From Lepidurus packardi (lineage: Eukaryota > Arthropoda > Branchiopoda > Notostraca > Triopsidae): a stretch of DNA of 64,000 nucleotides. The stretch lies in assembly GCA_023053545.1 (NCBI GenBank), contig JAKZAN010000007.1, positions 1,674,001 through 1,738,000 on the forward strand, given 5' to 3'. The notes beneath the pieces were generated by a model. That model was given only the letters and a program-made list of their open reading frames with translations, did not search any database and was not told where the DNA came from. Positions 11,494 to 28,280 of the stretch are shown here, in pieces (positions within the stretch are counted from its first letter, which is position 1; every line of letters begins with the position of its first letter). The position numbers were made by a program, and so were the translations under genes.

Positions 11494-12733
11494 CTAGAGG
11501 TTCGTTTCAGGACGCGAGCGGCGTTGACGGCGTGCGTTATGACGTTCGTTATGGCTAAAAATACAACAGAAGTTAGCAAGACTAGAGAACATTGTATTAA
11601 TTTGAAAGCTTACCCTGATTGATATGGATGAGACCTGGTAGATTCTTCGTGGCCTGCAGGCCCACTAGCTATAGCTAAATGCCTGGAAGCGGGGGTCATA
11701 TCTTGCGTCCTTTGCAACATACCAAAACCATGTCTGCGCTTCCATTCTTCGTCAAATTGTGGTAATTCTTCTTCTTCCAAATTAACCAAATCTTCTTTTT
11801 CCTCGCAGTCACCAGTGTGCAAGTTCTGCTCTTTTTCCAGCACGTGAGCTCTGTCTCCGACGTGTCGTCCAATCGCCATACGCTTAATTCCACTTCGTGG
11901 ATCTGTTACTGTGCGCCGAGTTTCACGAACTCCTCCAGGTCCCGATCGAGTAGCGCTCGTCGCTTGGTACACCTACACGAGTTTTGATTGACATATTACG
12001 TAATTACACAACTACAGCAGTCTGTTACTTGTGGTCTTCCGTCTGGTCCAGTAACGACCGTCATCGCAGAGCTGCTGCTATACATTTGGCAATTTGGCAA
12101 AGCTGCCATGTTCGAGAACATACTCTGCAAATTCATTCCAAAGGGATCCACACTTGCCCCAAATGGCATGAGTTGATTATTATTGGGTGGCTGAGGTCGT
12201 GGTGTTCCATAGTTGAATCCCGGAGCCATCAAAGCCGGAGCCATCATAGGGTTGAAACCCATGCTCATTCCATACGGCTCAAAAACGGATCTCATCATGG
12301 AATCCATTTGTTGAAACAAGTTGTTGACCCTGAATGGTGAATATAAAATTAAAATAATAAATATAACTTTCGAATATCGTTTATGAAAAGATAACTACAA
12401 AACATTCGCACCAGCTAAGCGCAAACAGGAGTGTAGGAGCAAACTGTGACTGTTTAGGACAGGATAAGGAAAGAAAAGACTACGCTAGACACACCATTCG
12501 GTATGTAGCTGGGCAAGTTAACGGTAAAGTAAGTAATGTAAGTAAAGTCTAGTGTGCCGTTACTTGTTTTCAGGTCACCCGAAAAGCAGTTCTAACTATT
12601 ATAAATCAGAGCAAAACGCGTACGGTAACAAATATGTACTCAAAGAAAGACATGGCGTGACATAAAAAGTAGCTTACCCTAAAAAAGGATCACTGTGATC
12701 TTCGGGAAAATGGGAAGACGACAATCCAAACAT
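11494..12733 (-). CDS. Mlf: Myeloid leukemia factor (MLF1/MLF2 family)
   Basis: Adaptor protein that in animals shuttles between nucleus and cytoplasm and stabilises partner proteins with DnaJ/Hsc70 chaperones. Four exons on the minus strand: 12678-12733, 12029-12329, 11614-11972 and 11494-11554 (258 residues). Family signatures: N-terminal MFGLSS...HSDPFL, a Met/Pro-rich segment (MDSMMRSVFEPYGMSMG), SSSSAMTVVTGPDGRPQVYQ, then the conserved core GPGGVRETRRTVTDPRSGIK, IGRHVGDRAHVLEKEQNLHTG and LNLEEEE-like acidic helix before FDEEWKRRHGF. The C-terminus is short and Arg-rich (HNARRQRRSRPETNL). The first exon encodes only 18 residues, as is usual for this family. HECW diverges from it 1.0 kb away. 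Confidence 0.94.
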
Positions 12734-13763
12734 TTCGAAGGGTGTTGATAAAAGTTGTGAAGGATCGTTCAATAATTAATTAATATTCTGTCTCACAACC
12801 GATTCGCCGGTCATTATTCGCTCAAGTTTGCTCCTTCGCGATACACAGCCTTGTAGTACTAGATATTCATAACAAGGAGGTGTAAGGAAAAGAGGTGGTG
12901 CAACCCGTGCCGTAGAAAGTTAGAATAAAACTAAAAGCATGTTCACACCGTGACTTCCCGCTGTGTTTTTTTATATCACACAAACTCTACAGTCAGAGGT
13001 ATAATTTTCAGCATCGATGCTTCACCATTTTTCTTTGAAGCTAACCCTAATTCTAGGGTTGCTAGCATTCCAGCAACCCCCAGCTAGCTTTCAATGCGAG
13101 CAGCTCCAGCCATTCAGCTCACAGGAGGAAAGCTAGACGAAAGTTAGGAATTCCGAAAGAAAGCTTCCTATTCATAAACTAAGGACATAGGGAAGAAACA
13201 ACCGTTTAAATTACCAAACCCGCCATAGAGTCTGTGTAAGGTGCCGTATAGTTTGCCTTTATGATTTCCAACTGGACTGTTACCAATAAAAGAAAGAAAG
13301 TACAGTACCTCGAGTAAAATCCCAACTACGTTTTCTTCAGAAAGATAATGTTATTTTTTACGCTTTTGCAATTTTATTCTATTTCTTCTTTCCCACAATC
13401 ATTGCCCCTAAATGCAATGCAAATAAATATTGCATAAAGAGCAATGCAGACAGCATTTCCGCTGTATTGTATATGCTGCATATTTGATAGAAACAGCAAA
13501 TATAGCAACAGGCAGCTTGTTCTTCTTACGTTTTTTTTTTCGTTACGCTTGATGAGTTTAAAATATTTTCAAAAAGGTATTTGAAGTGGATGCTTTGGGA
13601 GGAGGATTTTCGTAGGAAAAGGGTAATCAATTAGCGATGAGTTGTTAGAATAATATAAGAAAACAAGTGTATTCTGTTTATAGTGCTAATGGTTTTTGTT
13701 CTTTTATCATTTTGCACACAGGACTCTTTATTTTTTGGTGCCCTGAATAGTTAGTACCGCATA
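12734..13763. other. Divergent intergenic region MLF / HECW
   Basis: AT-rich, with no credible ORF. It includes an octamer-like ATGCAAAT near 13417 followed by repeated attgcat/gcaatgc words to about 13500. These could bind POU or C/EBP-type factors but are not diagnostic. Confidence 0.5.
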
Positions 13764-18751
<4,988 letters not shown>

Positions 18752-19103
18752 TGGAGTATTCGGACTATTCTCAGAACTTAAGTGTGACCGTTCCGGATTG
18801 GAATATGTTATTACTAGTCTTTCGCTGCTTAGCTGTAGGCGTATGAGCATTCCTAAAGCGCACGTGTTTTAAATTTTAAGTTTGTATTGAGAGAAATGTG
18901 GAAAAAAAAATATTGGGTTTTAAAAGCGAGTTGTCTCAGTTCAACTCAAGGTACAATCGTAAAAAATTGAATAAATGGAGGCAAAAGTAAGGTCATATAA
19001 AGAGAACATATAATAAGTAAGGTCATATAATGAGGACATATTATAAGTTCCGAAAAAAATAACATTCTGAAAAGGAGTCGTAAAACGCGTATCGGCCCAA
19101 AAA
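18752..19103. other. Convergent 3' interval with HECW polyadenylation signal
   Basis: AT-rich 3' UTR DNA. AATAAA at 18970-18975 on the plus strand lies 219 nt after the HECW stop. A short direct repeat, aaggtcatataa, occurs at about 18989 and 19019. Confidence 0.55.
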
Positions 19104-20128
19104 CTACAGAACCTTTTTAGCTAAATGCTTTTTGGAAAAGTCTTGAAAAAATATGGCATCATAAGGCGTAGAAACCTTGCTGCAATAGCCAGTAGAAAAA
19201 CACCGGTATCCTTGTGGACAACAATGCAGCTTATCGTCACAGCAAACAGCCTATAGTTGAACAGCAGTCAGTAAGTGATTTGTTTAACTTTATTTTTCCA
19301 TTTAGAACTTACATTTGGAAAGGGGCAACAGCCATAACTACCACCCGGTGTTAGACAGCAGGTTGTGCTGTCCGGACATTGAAAGCGACCATCGGGGCAG
19401 ACTACATTTTTAAAGTTATAACTGGGAATCTCTGTGCTCGACTTCTTCTTCTAAGAGAACCGTAGATTAAATACACTGGATTCAAAAGAAATATAAATTC
19501 CTTACACAGCCTCCTCCAGCAACATCGCATTCTGAGCCTTCTGGGCAGCAGTGGATACGGTCAGAGCAACATACTGCATTACGTATAGGGCAGCATCCGT
19601 AGCCTGTCTCTGGAAGAGCACAACAGGTGTAACTCTCAGGACATGTCTTGCGTTCTCCTGGGCAGACTTGTTTGTCTTCCAGCAATGAATTGGTCATGGA
19701 CGGTTCGGAATCGCTTTTCATTTTGTTTGAAACAGATACATTCTTCTGTGCAGGTGAAGCCCTAGTAACATCAGTCCAAATAACTGGCTCTCCTTCATTG
19801 CTGCTCTTGCGACATTCTCCTTTCACAAGATCACAAGTGGTTCCTGGAGAGGAGAAAAAAGTTGGGCTTTCTGTTTAATTTTTTCGAACAAGTTAATGTC
19901 ACCAAGTGTACCTGGGGGACAGCAATGCAATTGATCAGCGCAACAAGTGGCATTAGGGAATGGACAGCAACCGTAATATCCACCGGGCATAGAGCAGCAA
20001 GTTTCAAGCCCTATGCACTTTAGACGCCGATCAGGACAAATAATGGTAGACGAAGCGTTCCCTGCTTCTGGTGTACACTGTACCATATACGTACCCAGGG
20101 ATAGCAAAATTATGGTCTGGAAAAGCAT
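19104..20128 (-). CDS. GRN: Progranulin-like secreted protein with three granulin modules
   Basis: Secreted, lysosome-associated growth factor precursor. Exons on the minus strand: 19912-20128, 19506-19843, 19313-19450 and 19104-19250 (279 residues). The N-terminal MLFQTIILLSLGTYMVQC is a signal peptide. Three 12-Cys granulin modules follow the CxxxxxxC-CC-CC-CC-CC-C-C pattern. Module 1 runs ICPDRRLKC...HCCPPGTTCDLVKGEC. Module 2 runs VCPGERKTC...HCCPEGSECDVAGGGC. Module 3 runs VCPDGRFQC...HCCPQGYRCFSTGYC. A Ser/Thr-rich linker separates 1 from 2, and a short basic linker (KKKSSTEIP) separates 2 from 3, a plausible processing region. Vertebrate progranulin has seven and a half modules, so this is a short form. 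Introns fall within modules 1 and 3, not between them. Confidence 0.95.
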
Positions 20129-20522
20129 CTTGCCTAGTAATCGAGTTTATCGGTATGCGTAATCAAAACAAACACTAACACGTGAAACAAGATACCGTAG
20201 GCACTTGGCCTCACCCCACCCAGCAGTGTTCTAGTAGTTCCCGGAAAAGCTCCGTTGAAGTTCCGTTCCGCTCTTTGGGGCGAAACCGGAAAATCACCAC
20301 GTCAAGCAGCGGACTTCAGTTTATATAAACTAACTAAACTAAGTCGTTATCCCCCGAGTGAGTAACTCTCTTTGAAGCGGATTTCTTGCCAGATTCAAAA
20401 GGGTCCGCTAGGCGCGTGAGAAAAGCACGTGTCATTTCGAAGCACATGCCCCTTTTGAGGCTCCTAGTAATAAACGGTCAGGATTAGGATTTGCGTATTG
20501 TTGTTTCATTCAATTGGGAAGA
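20129..20522. promoter_or_regulatory. 394-bp divergent promoter region between granulin and ELP2
   Basis: Both genes start outward from this interval. A perfect 14-bp palindrome, agtttatataaact (20318-20331), contains TATATAA readable on both strands. It sits within about 1 bp of the midpoint between the two start codons. No ORF is present. Confidence 0.55.
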
Positions 20523-23500
20523 ATGGAATACACATCAGCGGCGTGTAATAGAGTGCCCCATGTTCTTGACTGGGGTAGGAATGGTATTTTGGCGTATGGG
20601 TCTTCACATGCAGTGGTTTTGGCTAAGTTAGAATCAAATTTAAAAGAGGTATTTGAAGGGAGTAACATTACATGGTCCCTATTATTTGTCTTTAATGTAG
20701 CTTTGAATTTCAAGTTTAATCTTAATAACTTTATAATTAATATCTATTATAGGACTGCATTCTACACATACGACAAGTACTCGCGGCACACACTGGTAGA
20801 GTCAATTGTGTACACTGGTTAAAACAAAACAAGCTGCCAGAATCAGGTGACAGTATTCTGATTTCTACAGCAGCAGACAAAAAAGCGATTGTTTGGCAAA
20901 GAAAGGGAGATGCTGAGTTCGACTACAAGGATGTTATTACTTTAACTGGTGATATCAACTCACTTAGAAAAGCATTTGTACAGCTTTAAAGAGGGTTTTC
21001 TTAGGCGAAGGAGTTGGTAATCTAGTGGACGGATTGCAGTGCACAAACGGTTGCACGTACGTTGTATGTGGATCTGATGCAAAAGCATCCGTCTGGTTTT
21101 CCGATAATGGGCTCATCAGTAAGACAATACATTATTTTTCAACCAGTGTAATTAACTGTAAAAAATTAAGTAGATTTAAAGCTTGAACAAACGCTAAATT
21201 TTGGTTCAAGCTTTATTCTCGATGTCAGACTACACGAATTGAATGGCTCTAAAAGTCCTATACTGGCGTTTGGGTGCAGTGATAGCAAGGTCCACATATA
21301 CGGCTATACAAATGCATTCGAAAATCTGGTATCATTGAAGGGACACGAGGATTGGGTGCGTGGCTTGGATTTCTCAACTGACGGTCATTTATTTATTACT
21401 TAGCCGATAAAAATAGCCGAATTAATTTTTCCCATAGGCAATGGTGACGCTCTTTTGGCCAGCTGTTCCCAAGACTCCTATGTTAGACTGTGGCGGATAT
21501 CACATCAGGAAGAGAAATTTGAACATGACAATTTCCTTATATCAAATCATACTTTTATTGAAATACCGGCAAAAGACGGAGGTCAAATCTCCTTTACCGT
21601 ATCGTTAGACTCTGTCTTGAGTGGTCACGAGAATTGGGCTTACGGAGTTCATTGGGAACCTCAACCTATGCAAAGTAGTTCTAAAAATCCCTTTCTTACT
21701 TAATCTTCGCAACAAAAATGCATTCTAGGCTCTCCCAGGCTTCTCACTTGCTCTATGGATAAAACTATGATTATGTGGGTGTATGACAATGAGGCGCAAA
21801 TATGGCTTGATAAAGTTCGCGTTGGGGAAGTTGGAGGAAACTCGTTAGGTTTGTATGGCAATGCGTTTTCCCCGAATAGTAAAACAATAATCGCGTATGG
21901 TTTCAACGGAGCTTTCCATTTATGGACTTGTGATGAGGTAAAAAGCATTCACATTTATTTAGATTTTTTGCTCGTTCTGATTTCGTTTAAACGTGTCGCG
22001 TGTTTAGGCAAACGACGAATGGGAAGCTGGCGTGAGCTGCGGTGGCCACTTCGGGGAAGTTGTAGACCTAGCATGGGGTCCTACAGGCAACTATCTCTTA
22101 AGTACAAGCACAGACCAGACTACGCGTCTGCATGCTCCTTGGGTTCGGAAAGGGAAACGGGTAATTAGTTCTGTTTTGTTCACATTCCTGGTGATCCATT
22201 GGAAACTTACATTTCTAGGTGACCTGGCATGAAGTAGCTCGGCCTCAAGTACATGGTTATGATCTGTCGTGCTTGGCAATTATTGATAAGTATCGTTTTG
22301 CATCTGGAGCAGAAGAAAAAGTGATACGAGTCTTTCAAGCGCCGTCAAATTTCTTAGAAAACTTTGAGCGACTTTCGCTTGTCAAGGAATCAAAGGGAAC
22401 ACGTACGTATCTCATACACTAATGGCTTTGTTGATTGAGTGTCGGATATAATGTTTTGCGCTGTTAGTGTCCAGCGCGCCTCAAGGAGCTTCTGTGCCAG
22501 CATTGGGATTGTCCAACAAACCTGTTTATGAAAGTAACACGACACCAGTGCCACAAGCCAAAGGTGACCAGTATCCCGAGTTTTGTTTTACTCCAACTGT
22601 TCTTACACGTAAATTTTTATACGCAACAATAAGTCTAACAATTAAGTCCTTCATGTTGTGACACTTCTAGGTCCTCCAACGGAGGAAACTTTGTTACAGT
22701 ATACATTATGGCCGGAAATACACAAGTTGTACGGTCATGGTAACGAGCTATTTGCGCTTGCCTGCGAACCTCATGGTCAGCTGTTGGTGTCGGCTAGCAA
22801 AGCCACTCGGCCGCAGGATGCCCACATTCTAGTATGGGATACAAATTCATGGACCAAGATAGATGCCTTGGAAGGACATACTTTAACCGTCACCCAGCTG
22901 GCATTTTCGCCTAATGGACAGTATCTGTTATCCGTTTCCAGGGATAGAACTTGGGGCCTGTACTCGCGTCATACCCAAGATAACCGTACCGCTCTTTTAT
23001 TATTTTTTTATTTTTTTACAAAATATCGTATCTATTCATATACTCTTTTTCTATTACGCAGGTCCGATTTTAGTGCATGCAGCTCGAACAGTTTCGGGTA
23101 GTCGCGTGCATAGCCGCATTATCTGGTGCTGTGACTGGTCTCCTGATTCGCGCTATTTTATTACGGGCTCGCGGGATCGGAAACTTGTGGTCTGGGACTT
23201 AGATGCGGTACTTAAAAACCACGACAACGAAGGTGTGCTTTGCCAGCAAACCATGGAACATCCCATAACGGCCGTGGCCTTTGCACCGTTGTTTCGCAGT
23301 AGTAACCAATATTACGTCGGTGTGGGCTTTGAAAATGGCACCATATCCATCTACGACTGGACAACAGATTGGAAACTAATTCGACATTTTACTAAAAGGT
23401 ATACATTGAGCTGGTTTGTATTACTTTACTATTACTGAGAAAGCGTTTTGATTCTATTTTTCTCTTGTGTATTGAAGTCAATCTCATCATATGAGTGTCA

Positions 23501-23613
23501 AACGGCTTCGATTCCGGCCACCGCAGTGCTCCGATGAACCATGTCAGTTAACCATGGCTAGTGCTGGAGCCGATGGCTTCGTGCGCATCCATAGCATAAC
23601 ATTACCACAGTGA
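20523..23613 (+). CDS. ELP2: Elongator complex protein 2 (WD40 double propeller)
   Basis: Scaffold subunit of Elongator, which builds the mcm5/ncm5 wobble-uridine modification of tRNA. Twelve exons: 20523-20648, 20753-20948, 21005-21118, 21174-21383, 21438-21674, 21729-21937, 22008-22160, 22219-22402, 22468-22608, 22671-22985, 23062-23398 and 23478-23613 (785 residues; human about 826). WD40 repeats are clear: [156 protein letters not shown] and [11 protein letters not shown]. All match ELP2 order, as does [13 protein letters not shown] in the last exon. The in-frame ATG at 20523 fits the family N-terminus. A variant ATTAAA lies at 23720. Confidence 0.96.
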
Positions 23614-23940
23614 CAGAAATTGATAATATGTAAAATCAAATTTGATGTTGGAACCAACAAAGTTTTCGGAAGTTTAAAAGAAAGTTGCATTTCTTGCCCA
23701 GATAGCATCAATTATAGAAATTAAAGAGTAAAAATCAAGACAAAGAAAACTATGTACAGTACAGTAATAACCTTACCTTAAAATTCATTACCTTAAAAAG
23801 GCTCTTTGTAGATTATGACAATGGCAAATGGGCATAAGCATGTTCAGATTCGGTAGAGTTATGATGCATTATAGGTTCTTCCCTTTTTTGTCCTTAAAGT
23901 AGCACATGCAAATTTTTGTAAACAAAGCCTTTGTTATGTC
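23614..23940. other. Convergent 3' interval ELP2 / CYB561
   Basis: AT-rich 3' UTR DNA with no ORF. The plus-strand ATTAAA at 23720-23725 is a possible ELP2 polyadenylation signal. Confidence 0.5.
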
Positions 23941-25741
23941 TTATAAGCGCTCCGATTCAATGGTTTCTTCAACAACAGGGGTTTTGTTCGGAGTATATCG
24001 AATGGCGCAGGGTATTATTATAGCAAGGGCAACTAGCACCATCCCCAGTGTTTTAATGACAATGGCTTCCTCCTCTCGATTGTTTTCGTATTTTCTGTTA
24101 AAACAAAACACAAAGAAAACGGGTATAAAGCGTTAGTTTTAGCCTGGAATGTTAGCCATTATGTTTATTAGTTGGTTAGTCAATTAGTTTGCGCAGTTTT
24201 GACCATTAGTAAGAATTCGTGTGAAAAATGGATTGCCTTGAACTCTTTAGCCTCTGATGTGGGGAAAACCTACGTACATTTCTATAATTTAGTTCAGTCA
24301 TAGTATCGCCGTGGTTTGGTTAGAAAAGGTTATAGAGTTATAGGTTAGGGGGCCTTTTCCATCTAGAGAGAGTGAGATACAGTAAGGACATGCGTAGTTC
24401 GGTTACGAAACCCTTCGCTTAAAAGTAGGTATGGAATGACGATGGCCAGGGCGACAAGTACCATGGCTAAGGCATTGATTACGAAGGCTTCTTCGACCAA
24501 GATGCTATACGAACTGAATAAAATAGGTTAGACCTCAAAGAGATGAAAGACAAACGCTGACAGTAATGATAAAAATCCACTTACGTTCCTAGTGTGAAGA
24601 TGGCTTTTTCAGTCAACCCAGTCAGACATGTAGCAATGGCCATAAGAAAGGTAATAAGGCCAAATGTGCCATGGACAGGCACCAGTGCAGCTCGGAAAGC
24701 TGCCGACGAGCCTTCGCAGCACAGCAAGATCAGGAAAGTGAAGAATCCCACAGAAAACTGCGAGAAAAAGTGTTTTATGTATTATAAATGGTAAAAACCG
24801 AAACTTATTGTATTAGGAAATATCTGGTTTAGCTAAGTGTGTTGTACTCATGCACTCCGAATGGAGGTTGTAAAGTATATACAAGTTTTAAGGTTATTTA
24901 CTTTACTTCTAAGAATTAAATGGGTCCTACTGACCAGTTTAAATACCTGCAGACCGAATAGTCCCATGGTAACAAAGCCCATCCATGAATGAAGACTGTA
25001 AAAGTTTGGAATTGGGGGTGTCACCAGATTATGAGAATCAAAAACGGCCAAGAAAGCTACGACGATACATGGCACTGCCATCAAGTGAAAGATGGTATGC
25101 AGTAGCTTGTTATAAATTCGGCGCCAACAGCGGAACGTCCGGTACGTCAACAAAGCTAAAAAAGCAAGTCATATTAATATTAATTAAGTTATGTGCTCAG
25201 TTAGTGAAGACATCGTAACTTTCACTTTTTCTAAATTGTACCTTGGCCAGAAAAGTAGACAAAGCCACCGATCATAAGGACGGGATGCATGTTGAACTCT
25301 TTACGAGGATCCTCTCGCCAAGCAAAACCATCGCGGTACCTCATAACCCAGTAAAGTACCAATCCCAGGGCTCCGTGCAATAATATTTGGGCCAGTGTTA
25401 TGAGGCAGCTGAACATGTTGCGCGTGGTACTGCCCCAGCCGCAGTGCTCGGTTTTGCCAGGTCTAAAAATAGAGGAAGAGCAATTGAGTTAGTCAGCCAC
25501 CTAGTCAGAAATCGTAGCTAATCTAGACTAGACTAGATAATCTAGGCTGTAGCTATTAATCTGCTTTGGCCCGGAATAAAGTTATACAGGCAAACTTGAA
25601 AGAGATTAAAAACATTCTTCGATGCATAATATAATATATTCATATATATATATATGAAGTACTGGCTTCCAATGAAAAAAGAAAGACCTTCATCTCGTAC
25701 CAAACTTACTTGGCTTCGTAGTTTCTATAACCCACACGCAT
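23941..25741 (-). CDS. CYB561: Cytochrome b561 (ascorbate-reducible), isoform with distal last exon
   Basis: Six-helix membrane protein that moves electrons from cytosolic ascorbate across vesicle or plasma membranes. Shared exons on the minus strand: 25710-25741, 25242-25462, 24947-25155 and 24585-24757. The distal last exon 23941-24094 completes 262 residues. Helices are evident in the second to fifth exons. The four heme-ligand His are conserved: FNMHPVLM (about 70), NKLLHTIFH (about 104), FYSLHSWMG (about 140) and LVPVHGTFG (about 183). Their spacing matches vertebrate CYB561. The first exon is only MRVGYRNYEAK with no signal peptide. The distal tail starts KYENNREEEAIVIKTLG, continues through the last helix (VLVALAIIIP) and ends VVEETIESERL. 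The proximal alternative tail is annotated separately. Confidence 0.9.
24363..24513 (-). CDS. CYB561: Alternative proximal last exon of CYB561
   Basis: Begins after an acceptor (ttattcag) in the same phase as the distal exon and splices equally well to the shared exon ending at 24585, giving 261 residues. It encodes SYSILVEEAFVINALAM, helix six (VLVALAIVIPYLLL) and the tail SEGFRNRTTHVLTVSHSL. The core MVLVALAI is identical in both exons, so they are most simply a tandem exon duplication with diverged cytosolic tails. Use of each exon in transcripts is inferred. Confidence 0.75.
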
Positions 25742-26470
25742 GCTGTTTGAGCTATGAAACGCGCAATTGAGTGAGTGAAAGGTAAATGATCGCACGCTCA
25801 CGGTATCCTTAGATTCCTTAGTATCTGGACATAAACGCAGTCACTTAACAAGGTTGCTTGAAACTCACGATTTCTAGCTCTTGGTTAGTTTTCAAACTTT
25901 CAGACGTGTTCCAGATTGTTAAGGCAGACTTGTTGCCAGTGCCATGACCGAGATGTACTACAGTGCATAGTATTGCAGCTGAGATCTGGCACCACGACGC
26001 TTTTACGATATAAACGCCTTGCCCTTTTGTCTTTTCTCACTGCGGTCAGTTTCTACTACCATTCTTAGAGCACTTTGGACGAGCTGCAGCGGAGACTCGT
26101 TAACGAGTCATTTCCTTTCCCTCATCATTCGCGAAGGACTCTAGGAAATTACTTTTGTCTCTTTGTTTAATGGAAAAACCTCACTTCTAACGTCATTTTC
26201 CTGTGGCCACTTGATCCGGCAAGCACAAGCGTAATCATTTACGTTTCGCTTTGGAAAGCTAGCTCATTTTCTATAGAGAATTCAAGACAAGAAACAAAAA
26301 AGTACAGAAAGGAACTCGGTTTTTGCCGACAGGGAAAAACATAGCAGGAGAAACGGCGCATTTTTAATACCCACCTACACAAATTCCGACTTTCCCGCTC
26401 CGTTTCCTCGGCGGGAAATGTTACCTACTTTTTCGTTGTGTAAAGGTCGAGTTTAAAGAAAAGTTTAATT

Positions 26471-26522
26471 CTCCCACTGCTCCCCTCCCCTCCGCCGTCA
26501 GAAGGGAGGGGAGCAATGGGAG
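26471..26522. repeat. Short hairpin, 19-bp stem, 14-nt loop
   Basis: Arm 26471-26489 pairs with 26504-26522, with 18 of 19 positions complementary and one G-T type mismatch. The stem is pyrimidine/purine biased. Confidence 0.7.
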
Positions 26523-27322
26523 AGGGGGAGAAAAAGGATATACGTGAACAGAATAGATTTGAAAACTTTTACCTGTCCATTGCCCAAGCCATAGACTTTT
26601 ACACTAATTCCTATATCAAATTCCGTGAAGGGGTATGTCAAGGGGTGTGTACTAATACAGTATGTTCAATCACACTTGTAACTGCATGCACCACTTCACT
26701 AAACCATTATTTACAGCAACCTTTTCACACTAGAAATAACTAATACTTGTGTCGTTCGGTTGAATGACGTTACTTCTTCTCATTAGCAAAAGATACTGGA
26801 CGCCAACCGTTTGCGTCTGCGTTGTGGGAACAACTTTAGCGTGCTGGGCGCCTTTCAGGAACCTGCCTTGTTTTGGGGAAGCACTGTAAAGGTGCAAGGC
26901 CGTTTCTCCTTAGTGTAACGTGTCCTACGTGGAAGGTAACCTACTGCCACACGAACTATCTTGAGGGCTCCCTTTGTCTGATCCGTGCAGTTTTTCCTTC
27001 ATTCTTACGTTCTACTATGAAGGAGTTAAACTGGTTTGACTGGTTCTGGCGCTATAATTGTATCAAGTTACGATCCCTGCGGCCAGGCCTATTTTGAATT
27101 TTTCCTCGTATAGCTTTAAAGTCTTGACGTTGAATTATTACGCAATTGTCCTAGACAAGAAGATTTCCCTCTCGAGTACGTCTTCAAATTTAGTCGAAAT
27201 AGTCCAAGTTTTGCTAAATAATATCGTTATTAATTATGGGTAAGGAGCAGTGTAACGATTAAGAACATGTGTTACACGTGTAAAGTAAATGTTTGGTGTA
27301 AATGGGTTTTGGCAATGACCAA

Positions 27323-27386
27323 TGGCACTTGACCAAATTGACCATGGTCAATATGGTCAAGTGCCAGCAACTCCGCTGCAGCGGAG
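27323..27386. repeat. Near-perfect 44-bp palindrome followed by a 16-bp palindrome
   Basis: 27323-27366 is self-complementary with one mismatched pair (21/22) and no loop, centred on CCATGG. Four bases later, ctccgctgcagcggag (27371-27386) is a perfect 16-bp palindrome centred on CTGCAG. Confidence 0.8.
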
Positions 27387-28226
27387 GGAGACAGACAGCG
27401 TTGATAAAGTTGTACTCATTCTATTTCCTATCCATGCCGTTAGCAAGTAGGCTATTAGTCCTAGGCAATTCGTTAGACCTAACACAGGGTGGGTTTAAGT
27501 AGGCTAATTATTATCTAGTCTCCCATATCTTATTGTTTCAGAGTTACAGTATAAAAAAAATATGCCGCAGCCTAAACAAAACGCCCACGGTCTGTTCTGT
27601 AAGCTTCTTATCCAAGCTTCCTTTCCCCAAACGATCTCCTAACACGGGGAGTACTTTTTAATGGTTCAAGGTTGTTATATGATATGCATGAGTAATTACG
27701 TGCTGCACGGGAAGTGCATCTACGCAACCGGAAATCGCACATCGTGCTGACCTGCAATACCACCAGGTCTCTCTACGTTCATGAGACCGTAGTAAAAGTA
27801 ACAGTAATAGTAATAGGCATGAACAAGTCAGTGCCACAGAATTTTAAAACTGATTGCAAATTTGGATCCTACAAAAACCGGAACGTGTTTTACTTGTGGT
27901 ATGCTGTAGAAGCCATATTTTGGAGGTTTCAGCTCCCTGCGTACGTTGAACTTCGACCTGGTTTGAGGTTGCTTATAGAAAAGTCACCACTGTGTCTATG
28001 TTTTGCCTTTAATCCTTGCAAAAAAAAATTGACCGGGGTCAAATCATATAGGCAGTCAATTTGAGTAACTTTCGCGAATCACATAATCACTTTGAATTAA
28101 ACTTTCAGCTTTACTCGGTAGATTCTAATGCAAATCAATAACAGCTGAGCATGGCTTTACAGCTTCGAACTCCATCCTCGAATGAAGTTCCTATCGAGAA
28201 GAGAGAGTAGCCCTTGGCCAAAACTC

Positions 28227-28280
28227 CACGAACGGGAACGAATACTACAGTCAAGACTGGACTATTCGTTCCCGTTCGTG
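28227..28280. repeat. Perfect 18-bp inverted repeat with 18-nt spacer
   Basis: cacgaacgggaacgaata (28227-28244) is exactly complementary to 28263-28280. The spacer itself can form a 5-bp stem (cagtc / gactg). Confidence 0.8.
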
